In this document: positions 18,701-26,186 of the stretch, one piece after another
Layout: every line of letters starts with the position of its first letter
Numbering within the stretch: the stretch's first letter is position 1
DNA from: JALZCH01 sp036387135
Lineage (GTDB): Bacteria > Acidobacteriota > Blastocatellia > Pyrinomonadales > Pyrinomonadaceae
Assembly (NCBI GenBank): GCA_036387135.1
Contig: DASVUH010000058.1
Coordinates: 41,510 to 105,509 of the forward strand
Direction: 5' to 3'
Length of the DNA stretch: 64,000 bases
Notes under the pieces: generated by a model
The model's input: only the letters and a program-made list of their open reading frames with translations
The model's database searches: none
Told to the model about the DNA's origin: nothing
Position numbers and translations under genes: made by a program

Positions 18701-19656
18701 AAGCCTACGAAGCGCATTTGCGCGGGCGTTATCATTTAAAGCTTTTCACGCCTGATAATTTCGCCCTCGCTAAAGATTATTTTGAACAGGCAATCCAGCT
18801 CGATCCTGATTACGCTTTGGCGTATATCGGGCTGGCTGATTGCTATTTTTGCCTGGGAACATTTGCCGCCGAATCGCCGCTTGAATGCTACAGACATTCG
18901 CGCGAAATGGCGGAAAAAGCGCTCGAACTGGATTCGACGCTCGGCGAGGCTTACACAATTCTCGGTTTTGTTAAGTTTTCCCAGCAATATGATTTTGGCA
19001 GAGCCGACGAGCTGCTTCGGCGCGGCATCGAGCTTAATCCGAATAACTCTTTAGGAAGAGTCTGGTATTCGGTTTCGCTGACGGCGCAGAAACAATTTGA
19101 CAAGGCTGTCGAAGAAGCCCGCCGAGCCGTCGAAACGAATCCGGTTTCACCTTTTGAGCAGCAGCACCACGCCTGGATTCTTTATCACACACGCCGTTTT
19201 GACGAATCGCTGGCGCATTCGAGCAAAATCGTGGAAATCAATCCTTATTTCAGCCACGCGCGCGGCATTCACAGTTGGATTTTGCGTTACCTCAATCGTC
19301 TGGAAGAATCAATCAGCCACGCCGAAGCCGCCGTCGAATTGAGCAACGCAAATCCGTGGCTGGTCGGGAATTTAGCCGCTACATACGCCAGAGCCGGACA
19401 ACGGGAACGCGCGCTCGAAGTTTTGAGCGGATTGGGAATTTCCGCCGGCGAGCGTTACGTTTCGCCTTATTCGATGGCGATTGCTTATTATTTTCTCGGA
19501 GAAACGGAAAGGGTTTTTGCGCGCCTTGAAGAGGCTTACGCGGCGCGGGACGTGTGGCTCATTTGGCTCGGAGTCGAGCCGCAATTCGATTCTCTGCGCG
19601 AAGACCCGCGCTTTCAAGATTTGCTGCGGCGAATCAACAGTCCAGCAGTAAAGTAA
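12706..19656 (+). CDS. giant Ser/Thr protein kinase with four tandem TolB-like/TPR modules
   Basis: A 2316-residue cytoplasmic-type protein. The start ATG 12706 (MTTERWQQIELVF) is chosen because this roughly 60-residue leader also begins the kinase at 35555; a GTG 57 nt upstream is less likely. The kinase domain spans about 86-365 with GRGGMGAVYEAE, the ATP lysine in VAVKFIK, HRDLKPSNIL, DFGIAKLL and TPEYASPEQ. Four homologous modules follow at residues 411, 890, 1372 and 1858, each about 460-486 long. Each opens with S-x-AVLPLK, continues LGxGLADAxxxRLS and VRPTSxV, then has TPR repeats (AxxLDPDYALAY) and ends DERFxxLLRR. Single-module versions are typical of Acidobacteria; fourfold tandem duplication is unusual. 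No membrane segment was seen. Confidence 0.93.
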   Translation: MTTERWQQIELVFQNALDLAPGEERERYLTDACADDAELRSEVDKLLAQHERAGSFISIGALESGELPEMTEEVDGLIGKRIGSYRLLREIGRGGMGAVYEAERADNSFQRRVAVKFIKRGMDTDLILKRFRNERQILASLNHPNIARLLDGGTTADGLPYFVMEFIEGEPFYHYCDNRKLGVTARLELFRQICDAVDEAHRNKVVHRDLKPSNILVKPDGTAKLLDFGIAKLLDPELAAATIEQTATQMRLMTPEYASPEQVCGEPVTPAADIYSLGVLLYELLTGHRPYRFKNRAIHEISRVVCEQQPLAPSESLTREDNLIFTGTGDHRVTLAEIIEARNADLKTLRRELAGNLDRVILKALRKEPAERYQTALELSEEIERVLQNRPVKAEPIPISKQAEATKPEKNSIAILPFKHIGATGATGEAGEQFLGVGLADSIVLRLSTVRRIVVRPTSSVIQYENSDENPFEIGAELSVEYIVTGTIRRAGNRIRVSAQLLDIAANSTAWAQSFDENFTDVLTLEDTISEKIAELLIGQLSGEERTRLEKRGTNNPEAYEAYLRGRYFWNQFTPDTFAKALEAFERAVRLDPDYALAYVGISDYYNWATIFGMVPPQEGYEKTRRAVLRALELNDQLGEAYAVLGFITAFYDLDWTEGERLLKRALELNPNYHLAHEWYSALLAGVGRNEEGIRETIRSHELDPFSLRTKTLTAWHLYQYRRYPEALAKAEEIIEMNPLYYQGFFQRGNVLTEIGRAEEAVADAERGLQLSKELGYMYYKLCFALMRLNRRDEAEQVLRDFETIASESNTAYSYHLAMCCAALGDRDRAFEFFNRAIEEHNMWLVWLATEPKLDPLRDDERFNELLRKTNRPHLARRISARKPAKTSAKSLAVLPLKVHAIASATGEDDKFLGLGLTDALTGRLSKIRDLVVRPTASVMSVADTTDPFAAGRELDVEYVLDGNLRRVADRVRLSVQLLNVETNATGWAQTFDERLTDILELEDTISAKVAESLAPHLTGEEQQKLKKRGTDNAEAYEAYLRGRFHWNQFTPESLPKALESFQKAAALDPEYALAHAGLADFYIWAAIYGLIPSASALDEAEAAARRAIELDERLGEAYASLGLIMQNRRRWAECEKLERQALKLNPNYATGHELYAAMLVGVGRTEEGIRELKIAENLDPLSLRSKTLIAWDFYQSHRFDEALARGRQIIDLDKNYPQGYLQIGVALWAMGRAEEALPFFQKFNEMIPGSGMAKYQLCYGLVAVNRHDEARSILEEMKALAAEGYVKPYFLAMAHAALGERDRAFEYFEQSFAEYDAWMLWFGTDPMLESLHDDERYVNLLERMQNPLAEKYRARLRQKPKTGGVKTTGEKSIAVLPLKILGGSVTGGDEDDYLGIGLADALTTRLSNVRKFVVRPTSSVLKFGGEQADAFAAGRELEVDFVLDGSVRRAGNRIRVTAQLLNVGENSTAWAERFDENAADVLELEDSISEKVAKSLIPHLTGAEAKQLQKRGTNNADAYEAFMRGRFYWSLQTEDGFARAIKLFERAVELDPDYALAFSAIAEYYIYLAIHCVLPFAEATRRAKVAALKAVEIDADSAEAQNALGTIVINQDFDWKAGENYMRRAIETNPNIVSARRWYNALLIQSGRLDEAMNEARKIVELDPDSVLSLHYTAWTHYHARRYDESLEVHRRMLGGEPFYAWGHLTLSWVLRCAGKFDEAIAAARKSVTLAPKNPMYHAGLAAAQAAAGDEPGARTTLTEIEKLSAENYVSPFMQAIVYCWLGDFERTFAHLERAFDERDVWVAWIGIDPQFDSIRRDGRYFDLLRRMNHPLAPAPRTTAETEKRIQKTKSENGAKAVAVLPLKFIGARQPDDAYLGIGLADAMITRLSQVRRLSVRPTSAVLQFGETTDSFEAGRKLDVDFVLDGTIRRAGARVRISAQLLDVKSNSTRWAESFDENLTDVLDLEDRVAEKVARLLIPRLTGEEKQKLAKRGTDNAEAYEAHLRGRYHLKLFTPDNFALAKDYFEQAIQLDPDYALAYIGLADCYFCLGTFAAESPLECYRHSREMAEKALELDSTLGEAYTILGFVKFSQQYDFGRADELLRRGIELNPNNSLGRVWYSVSLTAQKQFDKAVEEARRAVETNPVSPFEQQHHAWILYHTRRFDESLAHSSKIVEINPYFSHARGIHSWILRYLNRLEESISHAEAAVELSNANPWLVGNLAATYARAGQRERALEVLSGLGISAGERYVSPYSMAIAYYFLGETERVFARLEEAYAARDVWLIWLGVEPQFDSLREDPRFQDLLRRINSPAVK

Positions 19657-19670
19657 ATTTTTATTCGATA

Positions 19671-19715
19671 AAAATTAAAAGCCGCGCTTGGGATAAGAGC
19701 GCGGCTTTTAATTTT
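19671..19715. terminator. bidirectional intrinsic terminator
   Basis: Perfect 18-bp arms (19671-19688, 19698-19715) with a GC-rich core GCCGCGCT and A/T-rich ends giving T-runs in both directions. It lies between the convergent giant kinase and O-methyltransferase genes and can serve both. Confidence 0.9.
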
Positions 19716-19846
19716 AGAAGTCAACTCAAAAACATTGAGACGCTTGCTTCGGAGTTTCGCTTCCTTTCGAGCTTTTATCAACAGTTATCAAGCTCAGCCG
19801 ACGAAATCCGATTTTTTTTGAGACGACTTCTCCTGTCGAAAAATCG

Positions 19847-20887
19847 TTATTGTTTGACCGCCTCGACGATTGAAAGCGGCGATTTGGTTGGGATAATCCG
19901 GTTCAAACGAAGTCCTGCTTGAGCCAGAATCTCGGTGTATTCTTCGGCGGTTCGTTCGACTCCGCCGGGCGAAACGAGCATTTCCAAATCCATCATCTTG
20001 CTCATATCCGGCGTGTTTCCCGGCGGAACGACGTGTTCGATGATTAAAACTTTGCCGTCCGGTTTCATTGCCGCACGAATATTGCTCAAGATTTTAACGG
20101 CGCGGGCGTCGTCCCAATCGTGGATGATGTGCTTCATCATATAAACGTCAGCGCCGGGGGGAACTGCCTGGAAGAAATCGCCGGAAACGGTTTCAACTCT
20201 CTCGGCGACGCCTTCTTTTTCGAGCAGAGACGGAGCGCCCGCGACAACTTCAGGCAAATCGAACAAAACGCCGTTCAAATTCGGATTTGCTTTCAAAAAC
20301 GCTGAGAGCAAAGCTCCGTGACCGCCCGCGATGTCAACCAGAGTTTCGGCTTTTGTCGTGTCGTAAGCTTCGGCAACCGGGGCGGCGAGATGTGAAAAGC
20401 TCGTCATCGCGCGGTTGAAAATCTCGTATTCTTCCGGGTTTTGTTGGAAATAAGGAAAAACTTCCTGTCCGTGGACTTTTTCCCACGCCGCTTTGCCGGT
20501 CTGTACAGAATGAAGCATCTCGCCATAAACCGCCCAATGCCATTTTTCGCCCATAAAAACGACGAGATCGCGCATTGAAGCCGGGCGATCTGTAATCAAA
20601 GGCTCTGCAACCGGCGTCAAACCGAAAACTTTCGGATCGGTTTCGGCGAAAACGCCGACGCTCGACAGCGCGCGCAAAACTCGATACAGCGAACGCTCGT
20701 GAGTTTCGGTCTGTTTAGCCAACTCCGAGACGTGAACCGGCTTGTCTTTTAATAAATCAGCAATTCCGAGCTTCGCCGCGACATAAACGGCTTGCGAAAG
20801 AAAACAGCCCATCGTAATTTGTCCTAAAACGGCTTCCGGCGGAAGCAGCGGCGGCAATGATGCCGCTCCATTTTCGTTTGTCGTCAT
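19847..20887 (-). CDS. SAM-dependent O-methyltransferase (Methyltransf_2, CrtF/ASMT-like)
   Basis: A 346-residue protein with an N-terminal dimerisation/winged-helix region (residues 20-110) and a C-terminal Rossmann methyltransferase domain. Motif I is LVDIAGGHGALLSAFL near 170, followed by FDLPEVV, SGDFFQAVPPGADVYMMKHI and the catalytic-type HDWDD. Relatives methylate hydroxyls of carotenoids or small aromatics; the substrate here is unknown. The start ATG 20887 has AAGGAG upstream. A bipartite promoter-like motif lies 96 nt upstream (20984-21013). Confidence 0.88.
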   Translation of the reverse strand: MTTNENGAASLPPLLPPEAVLGQITMGCFLSQAVYVAAKLGIADLLKDKPVHVSELAKQTETHERSLYRVLRALSSVGVFAETDPKVFGLTPVAEPLITDRPASMRDLVVFMGEKWHWAVYGEMLHSVQTGKAAWEKVHGQEVFPYFQQNPEEYEIFNRAMTSFSHLAAPVAEAYDTTKAETLVDIAGGHGALLSAFLKANPNLNGVLFDLPEVVAGAPSLLEKEGVAERVETVSGDFFQAVPPGADVYMMKHIIHDWDDARAVKILSNIRAAMKPDGKVLIIEHVVPPGNTPDMSKMMDLEMLVSPGGVERTAEEYTEILAQAGLRLNRIIPTKSPLSIVEAVKQ

Positions 20888-20983
20888 AAATTCGTACTCC
20901 TTTTTGCGATTAATAAATTCGCAAATTTATGATTGCGTCAGTTTTTTATAAAAAATTAAGAGGCTTTTTTCGCCTTCAATCTA

Positions 20984-21013
20984 TTACGCGGGAAATCTCG
21001 AAAAAAAGTATCA
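20984..21013 (-). promoter_or_regulatory. bipartite motif copy 5: TGATAC-N17-CGCGTAA
   Basis: Minus-strand TGATAC (21013-21008), 17 bp, CGCGTAA (20990-20984), 4 nt, TTGAAGG. It lies 96 nt before the O-methyltransferase ATG, nearly the same distance as the copy before the PD40 gene (98 nt). Confidence 0.6.
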
Positions 21014-21075
21014 AAAAATTTTCTACCGATGAGATTTTTTTCGTGCGATTGGTTATTCAGACCTCAAAATTCAAA

Positions 21076-21110
21076 AATGGCGAGACGGATTCAAACGCCG
21101 TCTCGCCATT
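21076..21110 (-). terminator. intrinsic terminator of the S9 peptidase operon
   Basis: A 13-bp perfect stem AATGGCGAGACGG (21076-21088/21098-21110), followed on the minus strand by a TTTTT run. It lies just past the S9 peptidase stop at 21143. Confidence 0.85.
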
Positions 21111-21142
21111 CATTCAATCTGAAATTGTCAAAATTTCGCGTG

Positions 21143-23023
21143 TTATTTCATTTTCAAATGTTTATCCAGAAAATCTGCGACGAGCGGATAAACGACGAGA
21201 CGATTTTTGAGTTTTGAAATGCCGTGACCTTCGTCGTCGAATAATTTGTATTCGACCGCCGCGCCGCGTTTTTTCAAGGCTTCGACAATCTGCTCGGCTT
21301 CGGTGTAAGGCACGCGCGGATCGTTTTTGCCGTGAATCACCATCAGCGGCGTTTTGATTCGTTCAATTTTGGCAATCGGCGAAATCCGGCGCAAAAATTC
21401 CAAATCCTTGTCGAGTTTGCCATATTCGACTTCGCGCTGACGGCGGCGATAACCCGAAGTGTTTTTCAGAAAAGTTTCCCAATTGACAATCCCGACCGTA
21501 TTAACCGCCGCCGCCCACAAATCCGGGTAAAGCGTAACAGCCGCCATTGTCATATAACCGCCGTAACTTCCGCCCATAACGGCGATTCGTTTCGCGTCCG
21601 CGCCGCCCGCAGTTTTCAACCATTCGACCGCCGCCGCCAAATCCTTGACCGAATCTTCGCGTTTTTCCACATCGTCCAAATGCGTATAAGTTTTCCCGTA
21701 TCCGGTCGAGCCGCGCACATTCGTCGCCAAAACCGCATAGCCGCGCGAAAGATAATATTGGTAAAGCGCGCTAAATCCCGGTCGCTCTTGCCCTTCGGGT
21801 CCACCGTGAACTGAAACAATAACCGGCAACAAATAAGGCTCGGTACTTGTAAACTTTACTGCCGGTTTGTAAAACCAAGCCGGAATTTCGCGTCCATCAA
21901 AAGATTTGAATTTAATCAATTCCGGTTCGACAAAAGTTTCCTGCGGAATTCCGGCGCGGTCGCTTTTAGTGAGCTGCAAGATCTTCTTTGTTTGCAAATC
22001 ATAAATCCAAACGTCCGGGTTAAATTTCGAGCCGCTAAAGGTAAAAGCCAGCTTCGATCCGTTTTTGTTAAATTCCAGACCGCTGACTACGCCTTTGCCC
22101 GGAAGCTCAACGGTATAATGGCTGCTGCTCGCGTTATTAAGCGGCGGCGTGAAAAGCTCGCTTGCGCCCTGATTGTTGATTGAAATTGCGCGCGTGTTGC
22201 CGTCATCCGCAATTTCAATCGAATCCACATCCATTTTCGCCGTGCAGCCGCCTTCGATTTTCGGCGCTGACAGACTTATCACACGAATTTCCTGAAACTC
22301 GCATTTGTCGTTGGAGGTCAGCGAGATGCGGTCGTTATCAATAAAATGTACGTCGCCGAACTCCGCCGCGCCCTTGTGCGGCGTTAAATGCACGGCGTTT
22401 TTCGACGCCACATCAACCAAATACAAATCGTTGTCCAAACTCAATTCCGTTCCTGAACGCGAAATGACGATTTTCCGACCGTCTTTGGAAACGGCGGCGA
22501 CCGAGTTTGAGCGCTGCAAAATCAATTCTTCTTTGCCGCTCGGAATTTCCATCGCATAAATGTCGAAATAATTCCGGTTGCGTTTGTTCGAGGCGTAAAA
22601 GATGCGCTTTCCGTCTTCCGACCAATCGCCGAAATTGTGCCGCACTTTCGGATCGCTGGTGAGAGCTTTTACCTCGCTTCCGTCCGCGCGCATCCAGAAA
22701 AACTGCGTGTTTTCATCGCCGCCCGACGCTTTGCCGAAAACAATTGCGTCGTCAGCAGGTGAAAAAGCGACGAAACCGACGTTGTCTTCGTAATTCGTCA
22801 ACTGCTTCGGCGCGCCGCCCGTCGCGGCAACGATCCAAACCTGATTCGTTCCGGTAACGTTCGAGAGATAAGCCACGCGGTCGCCCGTCGGCGAAAACGA
22901 TGGCGCGGATGCCGAACGAATGTTTAAATATTGCTCAATCGTGTATTTCCCCGGTTGTATTGTCTGAGCGAAAACTGACGCCGTCACAAACAAAACGCTC
23001 AAAACCGTAAAGATTTTTTTCAT
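21143..23023 (-). CDS. exported S9 prolyl oligopeptidase-family peptidase
   Basis: A 626-residue protein: signal peptide (MKKIFTVLSVLFVTASVFAQ), an N-terminal propeller with PD40-type blades (SPTGDRVAYLS, SKDGRKIVISR), and a C-terminal alpha/beta hydrolase domain. The triad is serine in GGSYGGYMT near 484, aspartate in HGKNDPRVPY near 566 and histidine in DEGHG near 599. The start ATG 23023 is preceded by GGAGAG; the frame extends further upstream but lacks a signal there. The NTF2-like gene ends 41 nt upstream on the same strand, so the two are likely cotranscribed. Probably degrades peptides outside the cytoplasm. Confidence 0.93.
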   Translation of the reverse strand: MKKIFTVLSVLFVTASVFAQTIQPGKYTIEQYLNIRSASAPSFSPTGDRVAYLSNVTGTNQVWIVAATGGAPKQLTNYEDNVGFVAFSPADDAIVFGKASGGDENTQFFWMRADGSEVKALTSDPKVRHNFGDWSEDGKRIFYASNKRNRNYFDIYAMEIPSGKEELILQRSNSVAAVSKDGRKIVISRSGTELSLDNDLYLVDVASKNAVHLTPHKGAAEFGDVHFIDNDRISLTSNDKCEFQEIRVISLSAPKIEGGCTAKMDVDSIEIADDGNTRAISINNQGASELFTPPLNNASSSHYTVELPGKGVVSGLEFNKNGSKLAFTFSGSKFNPDVWIYDLQTKKILQLTKSDRAGIPQETFVEPELIKFKSFDGREIPAWFYKPAVKFTSTEPYLLPVIVSVHGGPEGQERPGFSALYQYYLSRGYAVLATNVRGSTGYGKTYTHLDDVEKREDSVKDLAAAVEWLKTAGGADAKRIAVMGGSYGGYMTMAAVTLYPDLWAAAVNTVGIVNWETFLKNTSGYRRRQREVEYGKLDKDLEFLRRISPIAKIERIKTPLMVIHGKNDPRVPYTEAEQIVEALKKRGAAVEYKLFDDEGHGISKLKNRLVVYPLVADFLDKHLKMK

Positions 23024-23064
23024 AAATTCTCTCCAAATTTGAAAGCCGATTCCGCACTCCGCGC

Positions 23065-23496
23065 TCAAGAAGTCTGGTCGTGAACAATTCGCCAGCCTTC
23101 TTTGAAACGGCGGAAAATTAGTGTAAAGCGTCCGCCGGGATTGGTTTTCCCGTCTTCGATTTTCCAAGCCCCGAAAACGTAAGCCGCGTCTTTCGAGAGC
23201 GGCGTGATTTCAAGCTCCCCGAAACTGAGCTTGCCCATTTTTTCGGGCGTGTTGTAATTCTTTTTGTAATTTTCGAGAACCGTTTGCCAGCCGCGCGTCA
23301 GGTTTCTGCCCGAAAACGTGGTTTTTTCCGAACGCCAATAGCCTTTCATAAAATCTTCAACCGAGCCGCGATTCCAAGCCGTAACCTGCTCGTCCAAAAC
23401 TTTGCGAATTTCTGCGGTCGCCCGCTCGTCCGATTTTTGCGCGAAGATTGTCGCTGCAAACAAAACTACAAACAAAAGCGCTGCAATTTTTTTCAT
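23065..23496 (-). CDS. secreted SnoaL/DUF4440 NTF2-like protein
   Basis: A 143-residue protein with signal peptide MKKIAALLFVVLFAATIFAQ and an NTF2-like cone fold: VLDEQVTAWNRGSVEDFMKGY, GWQTVLENYKKNY, and a C-terminal FTLIFRRFKEGWRIVHDQ strand pair. DUF4440 members bind small ligands or act as accessory domains; no catalytic residues can be assigned. It precedes the S9 peptidase gene by 41 nt in a probable operon. Confidence 0.85.
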   Translation of the reverse strand: MKKIAALLFVVLFAATIFAQKSDERATAEIRKVLDEQVTAWNRGSVEDFMKGYWRSEKTTFSGRNLTRGWQTVLENYKKNYNTPEKMGKLSFGELEITPLSKDAAYVFGAWKIEDGKTNPGGRFTLIFRRFKEGWRIVHDQTS

Positions 23497-23549
23497 ACTT
23501 TATTCCTTTTGAAAACTTGCGGCTGAGTATAAATGAAATTGGAACACAA

Positions 23550-24224
23550 TCAAAAATATCTGTAATGTCCGGTTATTTGCCAATCAAATAAAACGTCTTG
23601 CGCCTCCGCGCCGCGCCCGATGTTATGGATTACGAGATAGCGTTTCGTCCGCTCGTTCCAAAGATTCGAGACAATGCCGATGTGCGCCAAACCTTTGCCG
23701 TTTAAATCCCAGCTCACGATGTCGCCGGGTTTATAATCGGCTGAATCGGTTGTCACCGGCACGGCTTTTCCGCGTCGGGCGAAAAATGTTTGCAGATTTG
23801 GCACGCGGCGATGATCAATGTTTGCGTCCGGCTTTTTTAATCCCCATTTCTGCGGGTAAATCGTAAAATTTCGCGTGATGTCTTCGTGAACCTCTTTTTG
23901 CAAATCAATTCCAGCCGCTCTCATCGCTCGAATAACAACGTCGGTGCAAGCGCCCCGTTCGGCGGAAACATCGCCGTTCGGATAATCCAGGACAACATAC
24001 GCCTGATCGTAAATTTTAGTGATTTCAGTTTGGCGGCGCGCGCTTTCGACCGTTAATCCGATTTCTTTCGGAGCATTTTCGGCAAGCGGGCGCTCGATGA
24101 CGATTGGTTTGGGCGAAAACACTTCGTTTACCGAACGAGGGAGCGCCGGATTTGAATTATTAGAACAAGCCGAAAACGAAACTGACAAAACAATTGCGAA
24201 AAGTTGTAATTTCGTGGTTCTCAT
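23550..24224 (-). CDS. DUF1287 lipoprotein
   Basis: A 224-residue protein with a lipoprotein signal (hydrophobic stretch ending SFSAC near residue 20). The DUF1287 block is clear: ERGACTDVVIRAMRAAGIDL, YPQKWGLKKPDANIDHRRV and PGDIVSW with GLAHIGIVS. The layout of a cysteine early and a histidine in a GD-x-V-x-W/HIGIV context resembles NlpC/P60-like cysteine hydrolases, so a cell-wall peptidase role is possible but unproven. The start ATG 24224 is preferred over TTG 24233. It diverges from the M43 protease gene. Confidence 0.85.
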   Translation of the reverse strand: MRTTKLQLFAIVLSVSFSACSNNSNPALPRSVNEVFSPKPIVIERPLAENAPKEIGLTVESARRQTEITKIYDQAYVVLDYPNGDVSAERGACTDVVIRAMRAAGIDLQKEVHEDITRNFTIYPQKWGLKKPDANIDHRRVPNLQTFFARRGKAVPVTTDSADYKPGDIVSWDLNGKGLAHIGIVSNLWNERTKRYLVIHNIGRGAEAQDVLFDWQITGHYRYF

Positions 24225-24443
24225 TTTATCCAAAATTGCGTCCCCGTTATCGCCAAACCCTATTTTATTCCTGTTATCAATAATTTTTAAGGGGGCTAAA
24301 AAAAAAACTTACGTGAGAGTTGATTTTTCGCGCCGAAAGATTTATCTTCTCATTATTGACTTATTACCTTTCCCCTGCTCTTTAAAAATCGGCTGACAAT
24401 TTCAAACTTTAAACTTACAAATCAGAGGAGAATCGAAAGATAG

Positions 24444-25385
24444 ATGAAAAAACTTCGCCTTATTGCGCCCGCACTCGTCGTGGCGGCGCTCGTTGCAACT
24501 TTCCTTTTTGGCAATAACTTTCGCAGCGCTGCGCAATCCGCCAAAGAATCTGACACCACGATTGAAAACGCCAAGTCAAAGGGTAAAATCGAAATCACCG
24601 AACGCGCTTGCGGCACCGATCACAACCCGGAACTGATCGCCGCCGCCGAAAATGATTTCGCACAGCGCAAAATCTTCGAACAAATGTTCGGCGATTCTCA
24701 GGAACGTCTTGCCGCGCGCGTGATCAATGTTTATTTCCACGTCGTTAATAAAGGCACCGGAATCGCCAACGGCGACATCCCGGATTCGCAAGTTGCGGCG
24801 CAAATGAAAGTTTTAAACGATGCGTATTCAACGCGCGGTACGACATTTAATCTTATCAACACAACCCGCACGACAAACACAAAGTGGTTTAATTCCAGAC
24901 AAGGCTCAAGAGATGAAAAGTTAATGAAGAGCGCGCTCCGTGTAGGAACCGCTGATGATTTGAACATCTACTCGAATAATGCCGGCGGCGGCGGTTTGCT
25001 CGGCTGGGCGACGTTCCCGTCTTCATACGCCGGCAACCCAAGCTACGACGGCGTTGTAATTCTTTACTCTTCAGTTCCGGGCGGAACCACAACGCCCTAC
25101 AACGAAGGCGATACGGGCACACACGAAGTCGGTCACTGGATGGGTTTGTATCATACGTTCCAGGGCGGCTGCACCGGATCGGGTGATAGCGTTTCAGACA
25201 CGCCTGCCGAATACAATCCGGCTTACGGATGCCCGGGCGGACGCGATTCCTGTCCGAGCGCCGCAGGTCTCGACCCCATTACAAATTTTATGGATTACAC
25301 CGACGATTACTGTATGTTCGAATTCTCTAGCGGACAAGCGGTGCGAATGGATGATATGTATGCGTTGTATCGCTACAATAAATAA
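24444..25385 (+). CDS. secreted M43 (pappalysin/cytophagalysin) zinc metalloprotease
   Basis: A 313-residue protein with a signal peptide (hydrophobic residues 8-28). The extended zinc motif HEVGHWMGLYHTF near residue 228 is of the metzincin type HExxHxxGxxH, and NFMDYTDDYCM near 278 provides the Met-turn, as in M43 enzymes. Paired cysteines near both motifs suggest disulfides in the mature enzyme. AGAGGAG lies 13 nt before ATG 24444, rather far. The divergent 219-nt spacer with the DUF1287 gene is A/T-rich and holds no repeat I can define. Confidence 0.92.
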   Translation: MKKLRLIAPALVVAALVATFLFGNNFRSAAQSAKESDTTIENAKSKGKIEITERACGTDHNPELIAAAENDFAQRKIFEQMFGDSQERLAARVINVYFHVVNKGTGIANGDIPDSQVAAQMKVLNDAYSTRGTTFNLINTTRTTNTKWFNSRQGSRDEKLMKSALRVGTADDLNIYSNNAGGGGLLGWATFPSSYAGNPSYDGVVILYSSVPGGTTTPYNEGDTGTHEVGHWMGLYHTFQGGCTGSGDSVSDTPAEYNPAYGCPGGRDSCPSAAGLDPITNFMDYTDDYCMFEFSSGQAVRMDDMYALYRYNK

Positions 25386-25409
25386 TTCGTTCAAAACGAA
25401 AAGAGTTTT

Positions 25410-25433
25410 AAGGCGGACTAAACAGTCCGCCTT
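25410..25433. terminator. intrinsic terminator
   Basis: A 10-bp perfect stem AAGGCGGACT with AAAC loop (25410-25419/25424-25433), followed by TTTTC on the plus strand. It sits between the M43 protease gene and the convergent esterase gene. Confidence 0.85.
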
Positions 25434-25448
25434 TTCATTTGAGAAGTA

Positions 25449-26138
25449 TCAAATTTCTTGCAGCCAGTTTCTGATGTCCAGCCGCATCCCGTCCGTGATT
25501 TCGTGCGCGGCGTCGTAAACTTTCGATTGATAATTTGCCGCTCGCATTTTCAATTTCTCGGCGTTTCGCTCAAAAGTTTCGAGCGGATAAAATTCGTCGC
25601 GCGTGCCGTAAAGATAAAAGATTTCCGCTTCGGTTTTGCGGTAAATTTCGCTCGTTTCCCAATCGCCCGGAATTCCGCCCGAAATGCCGACAACGCCGCG
25701 CAAAAGCTCTGGATGCGAAAAAGCGAAACGGAAGTTTAAGGCGCAGCTTTGCGAAAAACCGAGCAGGAAAACTCTGCTTTCGTCCGCAACGCCTTCGCGT
25801 GTTAAATTTTCAATCAAATCAAGCAGAGCGCGGTGATGAACCTGCACCGAATCTTCGGCTTGATAGCTCGTCAGCCACCCGAAACCGATTTTCGGCGGGA
25901 CACCTTTTTCCGCCGGTTCGCGCCAATGTTGATGAAAGCCCTGCAAAGACGCAACGACAAAATTGTCGGGCGCAACGGCTCGCGCCTCGCGCATCATATA
26001 CCGTTTGTGCGCGCCGTAACCGTGCAAAGCAATCAGGAGCGGCGCTGGTTTCTCGGCGTTTTCAGGCACAAACAAATCGTAATAAAGTTTGATTTCGGCT
26101 TTCAGAACGCGGTCTGTTTGCAGGTTTTCGTCGGTCAT
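25449..26138 (-). CDS. alpha/beta hydrolase (phospholipase/carboxylesterase-like)
   Basis: A 229-residue esterase with an oxyanion motif LIALHGYGAHKR near residue 34, a nucleophile elbow LLGFSQSCALNF near 125, acid in LYGTRDEFYPLE near 175 and histidine in YDAAHEITDGM near 208. It belongs with dienelactone hydrolase/carboxylesterase family proteins. The elbow reads GFSQS instead of the usual GFSQG, so the last glycine of GxSxG is replaced by serine. No signal peptide, so probably cytoplasmic. Confidence 0.87.
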   Translation of the reverse strand: MTDENLQTDRVLKAEIKLYYDLFVPENAEKPAPLLIALHGYGAHKRYMMREARAVAPDNFVVASLQGFHQHWREPAEKGVPPKIGFGWLTSYQAEDSVQVHHRALLDLIENLTREGVADESRVFLLGFSQSCALNFRFAFSHPELLRGVVGISGGIPGDWETSEIYRKTEAEIFYLYGTRDEFYPLETFERNAEKLKMRAANYQSKVYDAAHEITDGMRLDIRNWLQEI

Positions 26139-26186
26139 TAATCACAAACTTGACAGACAAACCGTGCATCCGTCAACTTTTCAAAA

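Noticed and set aside
25436..25461. Sixth bipartite motif (TGATAC on the minus strand near 25452)
   Set aside because: No CGCGTTA-like box at 17-bp spacing.
26139..26186. Cobalamin riboswitch before the BtuF-like gene
   Set aside because: The spacer is only 48 nt, too short for a B12 riboswitch.
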